Assembly: GCF_000756375.1 (NCBI RefSeq)
Contig: NZ_JNFD01000035.1
Coordinates: 37,501 to 101,500, forward strand
DNA length: 64,000 nt
Source: Sphingopyxis sp. LC81
GTDB lineage: Bacteria; Pseudomonadota; Alphaproteobacteria; Sphingomonadales; Sphingomonadaceae
Reading direction: 5' to 3'
A program made the translations under genes and the position numbers. Under the pieces are notes generated by a model, which saw only the letters and a program-made list of their open reading frames with translations, made no database searches and had not been told where the DNA came from. Shown one piece after another: positions 8,909-17,598 of this stretch; position 1 is the first letter of the stretch; each line of letters begins with the position of its first letter.

Positions 8909-10843
8909 ATGAAAAAAGCACTGTTCGTCGCAGCGGCGGCCATCGCCGCACCCATCGCCTTTTCGCCCGCCACCGCCCAGGACGGCAACAGCCGGCCCCA
9001 GCCGGTCGTCCAGCCACTGACGATCCCGCTGCCCGCCGACAAGCCCTATCCGGGCCTAATGCAGCTCAAGGTCGACGCGACCGACTTTGCGCGCGGCATC
9101 TTCCATGTGCGACAGACGATCCCCGTCGCGAAGGCGGGCAAGCTCACCCTGCTCTATCCCGAATGGCTGCCCGGCAAGCACGCCCCGCGCGGCGCGATCG
9201 CCGAAATGGCGGGATTCAAGGCGAGCGCTGGCGGCAAGCCGCTGATCTGGACGCGCCAGCCGACCGACGTCTACGCCTTCGACGTCGATGTGCCCGCGGG
9301 CACGAAGAGCATCGACGTCACCTTCGACTTCCTGTCGCCGACGCGCACGAGCGAAGGCCGCGTCGTCGTGACCCCGGCGATGATGAACCTGCAATGGGAA
9401 CAGGTCAGCCTCTATCCTGCGGGCTATTTCACCCGCGCGATCCCGGTGCAGCTCGAAGTGACGCTGCCCGATGGCTGGACCGGCGCGTCGGCGCTCGACG
9501 GGCTCAAGGTTTCGGGCAACCGCTACAGCTTTGCCCCGACCAATTATGAGGTGCTCGTCGACAGCCCGATGTTCGCGGGGAAATTTTTCCGCAAATGGGA
9601 CCTCGGCAACAAGGTGACGCTCAACGTCGTCGCCGACGAGCCCAAATATCTCGAGGCGAGCCCTGATCATATCGCGCGCCACGCCGCGCTGGTGTCCGAA
9701 GCGATCGCATTGTTCGGGGTGCGGCATTTCGACCGCTACGAATTCCTGCTCGCGCTCACCGAGGAACTCGGCGGCATCGGGCTCGAACATCATCGCAGCA
9801 GCGAGAACAGCCGCGCGACCGACTATTTCACCAAATGGAACGACAATGACAGCGAGCGCGGGCTGCTGCCGCACGAGCTGACGCACAGCTGGAACGGCAA
9901 ATACCGCCGCCCCGACAAGATGTGGACCCCCGACTATCGCACCCCGATGCAGGACAATCTGCTGTGGGTCTACGAAGGCCAGACGAGCTTCTGGGACCTC
10001 GTCCTCGCCGGCCGGTCGGGGATGCAGTCGAAGGAGATGGTCCTCGCCGAATGGGCGACGAACGCCGGCAATTACAGCGTCCAGCCGGGGCGCCAGTGGC
10101 GTTCGGTCGAGGACACGACGCTCGACCCGATCATCGCGGCGCGCAAACCCAAGCCCTTTGCGAGCTGGTCGCGCAGCGAGGATTATTACAACGAAGGATC
10201 GCTGATGTGGCTCGACGCCGACATGCTGATCCGCCAGGCGACGAACAATGGCAAAAGCCTCGACGATTTCGCACGCGCCTTTTTCGGCGGGCGCGAGGGC
10301 GACTGGGGGCAGGACACCTATGATTTCGACGATGTCGCCCAGGCGCTGAACGCGGTCCATCCTTATGACTGGGCGAGCTTCCTGCGCGAACGCATGCAGG
10401 CGAGCGGGCGGCCGGCACCCACCGGCGGGATCGAGCGCGCGGGATACCGCCTCGTCTGGCGCGACGCGCCCAATATCTATGACCGCGACCGCATGGCGCA
10501 GGCGAAAAATGCCGACCTCACCCATTCGTTGGGGCTGACGATCGACAAGGACGGCGTCGCGACCGGCATCTTGTGGGACGGCCCGGCGTTCAAGGCCGAC
10601 ATCGTGGGCGGCACGAAGATCGTCGCGGTCGACGGGCTGAGCTATAGCCGCGAGCGGATCGAGGCCGCGATTCGCGTCGCAACCGACGCCAAGACCCCGG
10701 TGCGGCTGCTCGTCGAACGCGGCGGGCGCTATCGCAACATCGAGATCGGCTATCACGCCGGGCTGCGCTGGCCGCATCTCGAGAAAACCGGGAGTGGCCC
10801 CGACTGGTTCGACCGGCTGCTGGCGGCGAAGCGCCAACTCTGA
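8909..10843 (+). CDS. M61 family metallopeptidase, exported
   Basis: A 644-residue zinc aminopeptidase of the M61 (glycyl aminopeptidase) family, with an N-terminal signal peptide ending near ATAQ. The zinc site HELTH is at residues 322-326, and a PDZ-like domain near residues 540-610 contains [25 protein letters not shown]-like segment ([10 protein letters not shown]) precedes the active site, as usual in the family. I start at the ATG at 8909, which opens the signal peptide; an in-frame ATG at 8828 would put 27 unrelated residues before it. Probably periplasmic peptide turnover. It is divergent from hisS. Confidence 0.92.
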   Translation: MKKALFVAAAAIAAPIAFSPATAQDGNSRPQPVVQPLTIPLPADKPYPGLMQLKVDATDFARGIFHVRQTIPVAKAGKLTLLYPEWLPGKHAPRGAIAEMAGFKASAGGKPLIWTRQPTDVYAFDVDVPAGTKSIDVTFDFLSPTRTSEGRVVVTPAMMNLQWEQVSLYPAGYFTRAIPVQLEVTLPDGWTGASALDGLKVSGNRYSFAPTNYEVLVDSPMFAGKFFRKWDLGNKVTLNVVADEPKYLEASPDHIARHAALVSEAIALFGVRHFDRYEFLLALTEELGGIGLEHHRSSENSRATDYFTKWNDNDSERGLLPHELTHSWNGKYRRPDKMWTPDYRTPMQDNLLWVYEGQTSFWDLVLAGRSGMQSKEMVLAEWATNAGNYSVQPGRQWRSVEDTTLDPIIAARKPKPFASWSRSEDYYNEGSLMWLDADMLIRQATNNGKSLDDFARAFFGGREGDWGQDTYDFDDVAQALNAVHPYDWASFLRERMQASGRPAPTGGIERAGYRLVWRDAPNIYDRDRMAQAKNADLTHSLGLTIDKDGVATGILWDGPAFKADIVGGTKIVAVDGLSYSRERIEAAIRVATDAKTPVRLLVERGGRYRNIEIGYHAGLRWPHLEKTGSGPDWFDRLLAAKRQL

Positions 10844-10844
10844 A

Positions 10845-10971
10845 ATCCTCCCTGCCGCGCAGCGGTGGGGAGGGGGACCGTTCGCGAAGCGAATGGTGGA
10901 GGGGGGGCGCCATACCCCCTCCGTCAGCGCTTCGCGCTGCCACCTCTCCATGCCTGCGGCACAGGGAGGAT
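10845..10971. repeat. Palindromic intergenic repeat with 10-bp terminal inverted repeats
   Basis: A 127-bp non-coding unit bounded by perfect inverted ends (ATCCTCCCTG at 10845-10854, CAGGGAGGAT at 10962-10971). Its interior also pairs with itself (GGAGGGGG with CCCCCTCC, TTCGCGAAGCGAA, CAGCGCTTCGCGCTG). It begins two bases after the M61 stop and could form a long stem. This is the style of small intergenic repeats common in sphingomonad genomes. Confidence 0.75.
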
Positions 10972-11053
10972 CTTGCACGCCCTTCGCCCCTCGACTTTTG
11001 GCTCTTTCCGGCGCTAAAGGCGCGCGCGATTCAAAAACACAAAAGGATCTCCC

Positions 11054-11590
11054 ATGCGCATCGACCTGATTCCCGCCGGCGACAGCCCGCCCGACAGCCT
11101 CAACGTCCTGATCGAAGTTCCGATCGGCGGCGAGCCGGTGAAATATGAATTCGACAAGGCGAGCGGCGCGCTGTTCGTCGACCGCTTCCTGCACACCCCG
11201 ATGCGCTATCCCGCCAATTATGGCTTCGTGCCGCACACGCTGGGCGAGGACGGAGATCCGCTCGATGCGCTCGTCGTCGCGCGTTCGCCGATCGTCGCGG
11301 GCGCGGTGGTCAAGTGCCGCCCGATCGGCGTGCTGATGATGGAAGACGATGCCGGCGGCGATGAGAAACTGCTCTGCGTGCCCGTCAACAAGACCTTTCC
11401 TTATTATGCCGATGTCGCGAGCTACACCGACATGCCGCCGATCGTGCTCCAGCAGATCGAGCATTTCTTCACCCACTATAAGGATCTCGAACCCGGCAAA
11501 TGGGCGAAGCTCAACGGCTGGGGCGATGTGAACGAGGCGAAGCGCATCATCGTCGAGTGCATCGAGCGCGCGAAGAAGATCGGTTTCTAA
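11054..11590 (+). CDS. ppa: Inorganic pyrophosphatase
   Basis: A 178-residue soluble family I pyrophosphatase that hydrolyses PPi to two phosphates and so drives biosynthesis. It has the metal-binding signature EDGDPLDALV and the KYEFDK substrate segment near the start, and length is standard for bacterial enzymes. AAGGAT lies eight bases before the ATG. Its last four bases overlap the end of the convergent mechanosensitive channel gene. Confidence 0.97.
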   Translation: MRIDLIPAGDSPPDSLNVLIEVPIGGEPVKYEFDKASGALFVDRFLHTPMRYPANYGFVPHTLGEDGDPLDALVVARSPIVAGAVVKCRPIGVLMMEDDAGGDEKLLCVPVNKTFPYYADVASYTDMPPIVLQQIEHFFTHYKDLEPGKWAKLNGWGDVNEAKRIIVECIERAKKIGF

Positions 11591-12519
11591 TTCTTGTCCG
11601 TGGGCGCCGGGTCCATATCCGGCGCCCCGACAATGTGCACGTCCTGCCGCGGATAGGGGATGCGAATTCCCACTTCCTTGAACCGATCCCAGATCCCCAG
11701 GAACACCTCGCCCTGGATATTGCCGAGTCCCGCCTCGGGGTCCGAAATCCAGTAGCGCAGCTCGTGCTCGACCGCGCGTTCCCCAAATGCCGTGATCCAC
11801 ACCGCCGGTTCGGGCTCGTTCAAAATGCGCGGGTTCGTCATGGCGGTTTCGACGATCAGCCGCTGCGCGCGCCTGAGGTCGCAGTCATAGGGAACCGGCA
11901 CGCGCATCCGCACGCGCACCTCGGGGCTCGCATAGCTCCAATTTTCGACCGGCTGCGTCATCAGCAGTTCGTTCGGGATCAGATGTTTCTTGCCGTCGCG
12001 GGTGACGACATTGACCGCGCGCACGCCGATCTTCGCAACGCGGCCGACATTGGGCACCCCGCCGGGCAGCGCCGATCCGCCCATCGAGCTCCCGTCGCCG
12101 ACGACGATGATGTCGCCCGGCTTGATCGACCGGTCCATCAGCAGGATGATCCCCGCGATCAGATTGCCGACGGTCTTCTGCAGCCCGAAACCGATCGCGA
12201 GGCCCGCCGCGCCCGAAAAGACCGCGAGCGCGGTGAGGTCGATGCCGAGCAGGTCGATGCCGAAAAGCAGCGCAAAGACGAACAGCGCGATCGCGATCAG
12301 CTTTTCGGCGAGCAGCCGCTGCGTCGCATCGATCTGGGTATTGCGGCGGAGCAGCCATTTGATCGAGCGCAAGATGATTCGGACCGCCAGATACAGCAGC
12401 ACCGCGACGACGATCGTCGAGAACAGCCCATAGAGCGACAGCCGGTACGAGCCGACATCGATGCCGATCGCCTTCAGCGCCTCGATCGTGCGGAGAACGC
12501 CCTCGGGCAGCCCGTCCAT
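11587..12519 (-). CDS. MscS-family mechanosensitive ion channel
   Basis: A 310-residue small-conductance mechanosensitive channel of the inner membrane that releases solutes on hypo-osmotic shock. It has hydrophobic helices near residues 22-46 and 68-92, then the glycine/alanine-rich pore helix (GAAGLAIGFGLQ) and the NLIAGI...PGDII start of the beta domain. I use the ATG at 12519, four bases after the metC stop. A TTG at 12543 would give a longer form overlapping metC. Co-transcription with metC is likely. Confidence 0.9.
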   Translation of the reverse strand: MDGLPEGVLRTIEALKAIGIDVGSYRLSLYGLFSTIVVAVLLYLAVRIILRSIKWLLRRNTQIDATQRLLAEKLIAIALFVFALLFGIDLLGIDLTALAVFSGAAGLAIGFGLQKTVGNLIAGIILLMDRSIKPGDIIVVGDGSSMGGSALPGGVPNVGRVAKIGVRAVNVVTRDGKKHLIPNELLMTQPVENWSYASPEVRVRMRVPVPYDCDLRRAQRLIVETAMTNPRILNEPEPAVWITAFGERAVEHELRYWISDPEAGLGNIQGEVFLGIWDRFKEVGIRIPYPRQDVHIVGAPDMDPAPTDKN

Positions 12520-12523
12520 CAGC

Positions 12524-13729
12524 TTATCCGGCCATCGCGGCAAAGCCGCGTTCGAGATCGGCGATCAGGTCGGCCGGATCCTCGAGCCCGATCGACAGGC
12601 GGACGAGCGGATCGGAATCGGTCCATGTCGTCGCGGTGCGGATAGTCTCGGGGTTGCTCGGCACGACCAGGCTTTCATAGCCGCCCCAGCTGAAGCCGAT
12701 GCCGAAATGGACGAGCGAATCGATGAAACGCGTCCGCGCGGCCTCGTCGACGCCCTTCAGCGTGAAGCCGAACAGCCCGCTCGTGCCGGCGAAATCGCGC
12801 GCCCAGATCGCATGGCCGGGATCGCCGGGCCGCGCGGGATGGAGCACGCGGCCGACCTCGCTCCGCGCCGCGAGCCAGTTCGCGACCGCCAGCCCATTCG
12901 CACCGTGGCGCTGCATCCGCACGTCGAGCGTGCGCAGCCCGCGCAGCATCAGCGCGCAATCGTCGGGCGAAACCGCCTGCCCAAGCTGATACGCCGCCTG
13001 CCGCAGCCGCGGCCACACCGCCTTCGTCGCGGTCAGCGAGCCCATCATCGCGTCGCTGTGCCCGCCGACATATTTGGTGAGGCTCATCATCGTCACGTCG
13101 ACGCCGTGCGCCAGCGCCGGAAACAGCAAGGGCGTCGCCCAGGTATTGTCGAGCATCGTCAGCACGCCGCGCGCGCGCGCAACGCGGGTGATTGCGGGAA
13201 TATCCTGCACCTCGAAGGTCAGGCTGCCCGGCGATTCGAGGAAGATCAGTTTCGTCTCGGGCCGAATCAGCTCGGCGATTCCCGCGCCGACGAGCGGGTC
13301 ATAATAGGTCGTCTCGATACCGAGGCGCGCGAGCATGCCGTTGCACAAGGCGCGCGTCGGCTCATACGCGCTGTCGACCATCAGCAGGTGATCGCCCGGC
13401 GACAAGAGCGCGAGCAGCCCCGCCGAATTGGCCGCGACCCCCGACGGATAGAGCAGGGTGCCCTCGCCCCCCGGCTCCATCCCGGTCAACGCATCGGCGA
13501 GCGCCCACACCGTCGGCGTCCCGCGCCGGCCGTAATAGAGCTTGTCGTGCGTCGCGTGGCCGCGCGCCTTCAGGTCGGCGATATTGTCGTAGAGGATCGT
13601 CGAGGCGCGCCACACCGGCGGATTGACGACGCCGCCGCCCAGCCGCGGATCGCCGGTCCATTCGGGGCGCCGCCCGCCCTGCACGAGTTTCGTCGCAGGG
13701 CGGAGGCTGTCATCGTCGTTTTTGCTCAT
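12524..13729 (-). CDS. metC: Cystathionine beta-lyase
   Basis: A 401-residue PLP enzyme of the Cys/Met metabolism family. It cleaves cystathionine to homocysteine, pyruvate and ammonia in methionine biosynthesis. The PLP lysine lies in SLTKYVGGHSD, and YGRRGTPT and the LESPGSLTFEVQD segment fit MetC rather than gamma-synthase. The start chosen is the ATG at 13729 (MSKNDDDSLRPATKLVQGG), the usual N-terminus. It is followed by the MscS gene and preceded by sseA about 70 bases upstream on the same strand, giving a small sulfur cluster. Confidence 0.92.
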   Translation of the reverse strand: MSKNDDDSLRPATKLVQGGRRPEWTGDPRLGGGVVNPPVWRASTILYDNIADLKARGHATHDKLYYGRRGTPTVWALADALTGMEPGGEGTLLYPSGVAANSAGLLALLSPGDHLLMVDSAYEPTRALCNGMLARLGIETTYYDPLVGAGIAELIRPETKLIFLESPGSLTFEVQDIPAITRVARARGVLTMLDNTWATPLLFPALAHGVDVTMMSLTKYVGGHSDAMMGSLTATKAVWPRLRQAAYQLGQAVSPDDCALMLRGLRTLDVRMQRHGANGLAVANWLAARSEVGRVLHPARPGDPGHAIWARDFAGTSGLFGFTLKGVDEAARTRFIDSLVHFGIGFSWGGYESLVVPSNPETIRTATTWTDSDPLVRLSIGLEDPADLIADLERGFAAMAG

Positions 13730-13798
13730 CCCCGCCTTGTTAGCGGAGCACCGGCCAAAATCCACCCTTCGACACGAAGGATATCGGGGCCGGGTCGG

Positions 13799-14641
13799 TC
13801 AGGCCGCGCCGGTCGCCTTGGGCGTCGCGGGGTCGGCGCCCCATTCGACCCAGCTGCCGTCGTAAACCGCTACGTCATCCTTGCCGAGCAGGTGCGCGCC
13901 GAAGGCGACGACGGTCGCGGTCATGCCGCTGCCGCAGGTGGTGATGACCGGCTTGTCGAGATCGACCCCGGCGGCGTCGAACGCGGCCTTCAGATCGTCG
14001 CCGCGCTTCCACGTGCCGTCGGCGTTGAACAGCTCGCCGTGCGGCAGGCTGCGCGAATTCGGAATATGGCCGGGCGCGACGCCCGGACGCGGGTCGCGCT
14101 CCTCACCGGTGAAGCGCGCCGCGGGACGCGCATCGACGACCTGTTCGGCGCCGCTGTCGAGGTTCGCCAGCATCTGGTCCTTGGTGCGCACCGCCTTCGC
14201 ATCGCGCCACACGGTGAAGTGGCGGTGGCGCAGCGTCTGCTTGCCCATCTCGAGCCCGCGGCCTTCGGCCTTCCACTTGGCGAGGCCGCCGTCGAGCAGC
14301 GCGACGTCATGCGCGCCGAACAGCTTGAGCAGCCACCAGCCGCGCGCCGCGCTCTTGAGCGGGCTGTCGTCGTAAAGCACGATGCGGCTGCCATCACCAA
14401 GGCCGAGCGACTGCATGCGGCTCGCAAATTTCTCGGCCTGCGGCGCCATATTATCGACGTCGCTCGACGGATCGGTCAGTTCGGCGAGGTCCATGAACAC
14501 CGCGCCGGGGATGTGGCCCGCCTCATATTCGGCGCGCGCGTCGCGTCCCTCGTCGGCAAGGAATTTCGTCGCATCGACGACCCGCAAGTCCGATGCCCCC
14601 AGTTCGCGTTCCAGCCAGTCGGTTGAGACCAAGGCGTCCAT
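13799..14641 (-). CDS. sseA: 3-mercaptopyruvate sulfurtransferase
   Basis: A 280-residue two-rhodanese-domain protein that moves sulfur from 3-mercaptopyruvate to thiophilic acceptors. The catalytic loop near the C-terminus is CGSGMTA, the mercaptopyruvate type, whereas thiosulfate enzymes have CRKGVTA. AGGAG eight bases before the ATG at 14641 fixes the start; an upstream in-frame ATG has no such site. It sits just upstream of metC in the same direction, consistent with shared sulfur amino acid metabolism. The upstream gap 14642-14828 shows a small hairpin at 14751-14766 but no gene or recognised riboswitch. Confidence 0.93.
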   Translation of the reverse strand: MDALVSTDWLERELGASDLRVVDATKFLADEGRDARAEYEAGHIPGAVFMDLAELTDPSSDVDNMAPQAEKFASRMQSLGLGDGSRIVLYDDSPLKSAARGWWLLKLFGAHDVALLDGGLAKWKAEGRGLEMGKQTLRHRHFTVWRDAKAVRTKDQMLANLDSGAEQVVDARPAARFTGEERDPRPGVAPGHIPNSRSLPHGELFNADGTWKRGDDLKAAFDAAGVDLDKPVITTCGSGMTATVVAFGAHLLGKDDVAVYDGSWVEWGADPATPKATGAA

Positions 14642-14828
14642 GTCATGCTCCTGTTGCGACCGGCCGGGAACTTGTTTTTCCTGTCCCTCGCCGGCCATCC
14701 TGCTGTGGCTCTGTTCTTTTCTGGGGGAATAGCAGCCTATGCCCCCACCCGCGCTTTTTCAAGCGCAGTCGATCCTGCCCCAGCCGATGCTGCACCGCAA
14801 CAAAAAAGCAGTGCCGTTTTGAGCCAGA

Positions 14829-16169
14829 CTATTGGGCGCGCTTAATGGCGGTCGCGCGCGCGCCGGGACGATCGACGGCGTAAGCGGCGCGGTCGAGCGG
14901 CAGCGGCGCGAGCTTTTCGCTCCCGCTCGCACCCTGTTCGCGGCCGATGACAAAGCTGCCGGCATTCTGGCCGAAGGCGTCGCCCTCGCCATCCCAATGA
15001 TAGGTCACGTCGAACGCGATGACGGGGACGAGCATCGGCTTGCCACCGATCATCAGCGGCTCGATCGCGGCGCGCGGCAGCATGACCTCGGTCGACAATT
15101 CCTCGCCCGCGCCCGGCGCGAGCATCATATCGTCGCGCAGCACGCTGCCGCCCGCGCCGTCGAAGAAGCGGGCCAGCACTGGTTCGGTCATCGCCGATCC
15201 CTGGTTGAGCGCGATGCGGACCATCAGGCCGGTCGCCGCGGTCGCCCCTTGATTCACAAGGTGAAGCGCAAAGCCGACCGCCACATGATCGGCGGCGAAG
15301 CGGATGCTGCGGATGTCGAGCGCCATGCTGATGATCGCACGCTTTTCGGCCGCGGGACGCGTGACAAGCGGCGAAGGCGCGGGCCGCTCGGGCGGCGCAA
15401 GCGGCGCGCGCGCAGGCTGGGGTGCGGCCGGGCGCGGCGCCACCGGCTGCATTGGCTTCGGCGCGGCGGGCTTTGGCGAAACGGGCGACGCGGCACGCTG
15501 AACCGGCGGGGTCGGCGCCGGGCGCGGCGTCTCGGGCGTTTCGTCGATGGCCGGGCCGGCCGGCGCGGCGCGGCGGCGCCAGTACCAGAAACCGGCGCCC
15601 GCCGCTGCCAATAAGGCAAGCACCCACGCCCAGACCGGCGTGCCCGACGGCGCATTCGCGGGAGCCGCCGCGACCGGCGTTTCGTCGGCGGTGACGGGCG
15701 CGGCGTCCGTCGCCGTGGCAGCGGGCGGCGCGGCGGTCTCAAGCGGCGGTAATGTCGGATTGTCGGTCGCGGCGGGCGGCGCCGGGCTTGCGGTTTCCGG
15801 CGCGGTCGTGCGCGGAGCCGCGATCGCGGGGGTATCGCGCCGCGTCGGCGCCGGCGCGGGTGTCGGGGTGGCCGTCGCGGGCTGGGTCGGGGCTACGCGC
15901 GGCGGCGCCATCGGCTGCGTCGGTGTCGGCGCGGGGGTCGGCGTCGGCTGGCCGCGGCGCTCGCCCGGCGCCACCGGCGGCAGGCCATTGTCCGACGGGC
16001 CCTGCACGCCCGGCGTCCGCCCGTCGTCGGCGGGCGGCGGCAGGCGGAAGTCGATCGGGCGGGGCGAGGTTGTGGTGTCTTGCGCGCGCGCGGGCACCGC
16101 CGCGCTCAGCATCGCCGCCACCAGCGCGAGCGTCGCCACCTGTTCTCGCCCGAAGTTACGCACCGTCAT
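14829..16169 (-). CDS. Exported Pro/Ala-rich single-TM protein
   Basis: A 446-residue protein of unknown function. It has a signal peptide (residues 1-29, ending ARAQ) and a long disordered proline/alanine/threonine-rich stretch to about residue 180. One TM helix (WVLALLAAAGAGFWYW) is followed by basic residues, then a second proline-rich linker. The C-terminal globular domain of about 160 residues starts near ISMALDIRSIRF. Topology would put the first linker outside the membrane and the folded domain in the cytosol. The composition resembles envelope-spanning scaffold proteins, but I recognise no named family. Confidence 0.7.
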   Translation of the reverse strand: MTVRNFGREQVATLALVAAMLSAAVPARAQDTTTSPRPIDFRLPPPADDGRTPGVQGPSDNGLPPVAPGERRGQPTPTPAPTPTQPMAPPRVAPTQPATATPTPAPAPTRRDTPAIAAPRTTAPETASPAPPAATDNPTLPPLETAAPPAATATDAAPVTADETPVAAAPANAPSGTPVWAWVLALLAAAGAGFWYWRRRAAPAGPAIDETPETPRPAPTPPVQRAASPVSPKPAAPKPMQPVAPRPAAPQPARAPLAPPERPAPSPLVTRPAAEKRAIISMALDIRSIRFAADHVAVGFALHLVNQGATAATGLMVRIALNQGSAMTEPVLARFFDGAGGSVLRDDMMLAPGAGEELSTEVMLPRAAIEPLMIGGKPMLVPVIAFDVTYHWDGEGDAFGQNAGSFVIGREQGASGSEKLAPLPLDRAAYAVDRPGARATAIKRAQ

Positions 16170-16300
16170 CTTGTCCGCGATCCCACACTACCCATATCTC
16201 GCACACGCCGCTGAATTGGCGCTGAACCCTGCCGCCAGCCGTCGCCCTTGGACAATTGGTCCCGGATGACATCGGCCGCGCTGCGCACTAGAGCCTTTCC

Positions 16301-16771
16301 ATGACCGATTCCACCCCTACCCCGCTCGCGCCGAAACATCTCGGCCAGTCCAGCGAACTTCCTGCCTCGCCCGAGGCCGCGGTTCTCGACTATGTCCCCA
16401 ATCCGCGCGCCGGCGAGCTCTATCTCGTCCGTTTCGCCGCACCCGAGTTCACCTCGCTCTGCCCGGTGACCGGCCAGCCCGATTTCGCGCATCTCGTGAT
16501 CGATTATGCGCCCGGCGAAACGATCGTCGAATCGAAGAGCCTGAAGCTGTTCCTCGGCAGTTTCCGCAACCATGCGGGGTTCCACGAGGATTGCACCGTC
16601 GGCATCGGGCGCCGCCTGTTCGACGAAATGCAGCCCCGCTGGCTGCGCATCGGCGGTTACTGGTATCCGCGCGGCGGCATCCCGATCGACGTCTTCTGGC
16701 AATCGAGCGCGCCGCCCGCCGACCTGTGGCTCCCCGACCAGGGCGTCGCGCCCTATCGCGGGCGCGGGTGA
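16301..16771 (+). CDS. queF: NADPH-dependent 7-cyano-7-deazaguanine reductase
   Basis: A 156-residue QueF of the short (YkvM-like) type. It reduces preQ0 to preQ1 in queuosine tRNA modification. The catalytic cysteine is C54 in [12 protein letters not shown]. The QueF-defining substrate motif [15 protein letters not shown] and the HEDC segment follow. Length is normal for the short form. No preQ1 riboswitch is visible in the short upstream gap. The stop is followed after 46 bases by a thioesterase gene whose start carries a palindrome. Confidence 0.96.
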   Translation: MTDSTPTPLAPKHLGQSSELPASPEAAVLDYVPNPRAGELYLVRFAAPEFTSLCPVTGQPDFAHLVIDYAPGETIVESKSLKLFLGSFRNHAGFHEDCTVGIGRRLFDEMQPRWLRIGGYWYPRGGIPIDVFWQSSAPPADLWLPDQGVAPYRGRG

Positions 16772-16798
16772 AAGATTCATCTTTCCGTCACAAAATAT

Positions 16799-16812
16799 TG
16801 ACATTAGTGTCA
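16799..16812. promoter_or_regulatory. Candidate operator palindrome at thioesterase start
   Basis: TGACATTAGTGTCA is an inverted repeat with perfect 5-bp arms (TGACA/TGTCA) around TTAG, ending five bases before the ATG at 16818. It lies in a locally AT-rich window and leaves no room for a Shine-Dalgarno. It looks like the site of a dimeric repressor, for example TetR-type. This is inference. Confidence 0.45.
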
Positions 16813-16817
16813 GCGAT

Positions 16818-17228
16818 ATGACCGCCGCTTCCCTTCCGCACGACCATGCGATCGCCGTTGGTGCCGACCAGATCGATTTCATGGGACATGTGAACAACGC
16901 CCACTATTTGAGCTGGGTGCAGGAAGCGGTGCTCTCGCACTGGCGACACATCGCACCGCCCGACGCGGTCGCGGCGCATCTGTGGGTCGCGCTGAAGCAC
17001 GAGATCACCTATCGCCGCCCCGCCTTCCTCGACGATCAGGTCATCGCGACCGTCATCCTCGAAAAGGTGCAGGGCGCGCGCGCCTTTTACGAAACGATCA
17101 TCAAGCGCGGCGAGGATGTGCTGGCCGAGGTCAAATCCTCATGGTGCTGCATCGACGCCGAAACGCTGCGTCCCGCGCGGCTCGCGAGCGACGTCATCGC
17201 GCGCTTTTTCCCGAGCGAGAAGGTCTAG
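16818..17228 (+). CDS. Acyl-CoA thioesterase, 4-hydroxybenzoyl-CoA type
   Basis: A 136-residue hotdog-fold thioesterase. The active-site region DQIDFMGHVNNAHYLSWVQEA (Asp in the D-x-MGHVNN motif) is typical of the YbgC/4HBT group acting on short or aromatic acyl-CoA esters. The ATG at 16818 has no Shine-Dalgarno and is preceded by a palindrome, so translation may be leaderless or repressor-controlled. It follows queF by 46 bases but is functionally unrelated. A strong hairpin at 17241-17270 lies downstream. Confidence 0.88.
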   Translation: MTAASLPHDHAIAVGADQIDFMGHVNNAHYLSWVQEAVLSHWRHIAPPDAVAAHLWVALKHEITYRRPAFLDDQVIATVILEKVQGARAFYETIIKRGEDVLAEVKSSWCCIDAETLRPARLASDVIARFFPSEKV

Positions 17229-17240
17229 GCTTCGGGCGTG

Positions 17241-17270
17241 AAAAGGCCCCCTCCTTGCGGGGAGAGGGCC
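17241..17270 (-). terminator. Intrinsic terminator of the 78-residue membrane protein gene
   Basis: On the minus strand a GGCCC-x-CTCC stem pairs with GGAG-x-GGGCC across a short loop and is followed by TTTT (17244-17241). It lies 17 bases past the stop at 17287. In the other direction it is not followed by T, so it mainly serves the minus-strand gene. Confidence 0.65.
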
Positions 17271-17286
17271 ATTCCCTGCCGCGAAT

Positions 17287-17523
17287 TTACGGGCTTACCG
17301 GCTCGTCGTCATCGTTGCCATCGACCACCAGCCAGATACCGCCGGCAATGATCGCAAGCCCGAGCAGGATCGCAATCCAGCTCGCGCCTTCGAGTTCGTT
17401 CTGACCCTCGGTAACGGACCCCGCACGGGCAGCGTCCAGCGCGGGCGCAGCCGACGCGGCCACCGGCGCAAAGACCATCGACGTCGCCGCGAACGAGATC
17501 GCGGCCTTCTTTAAGAGATTCAT
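17287..17523 (-). CDS. Small exported/membrane protein, sphingomonad type
   Basis: A 78-residue protein of unknown function. A signal peptide (LLKKAAISFAATSMVFAPVAASA) precedes a short polar segment, one hydrophobic helix (SWIAILLGLAIIAGGIWLVV) and an acidic tail GNDDDEPVSP. AAGGAG before the ATG is a strong ribosome site, and a terminator follows, so it is probably an abundant single-gene transcript or the end of the P450 transcript. I do not recognise a function. Confidence 0.75.
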   Translation of the reverse strand: MNLLKKAAISFAATSMVFAPVAASAAPALDAARAGSVTEGQNELEGASWIAILLGLAIIAGGIWLVVDGNDDDEPVSP

Positions 17524-17598
17524 CGCAAACTCCTTTTTTGACCGGGCTTGAAACGCCGGCCAACGGGCAATGGTTCCGCGGTACCGCGCCAGATGGAG

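Noticed and set aside
9056..11800. A 914-codon minus-strand frame spanning the M61 and ppa genes
   Set aside because: It crosses two clear genes and an intergenic repeat; composition is that of antisense sequence.
12461..14626. A 721-codon plus-strand frame over metC and sseA
   Set aside because: Shadow of two recognised enzymes on the minus strand.
14642..14828. Possible SAM-type riboswitch before the sulfur genes
   Set aside because: Only a 6-bp hairpin (14751-14766) is present; conserved SAM-I or SAM-II core elements are not seen.
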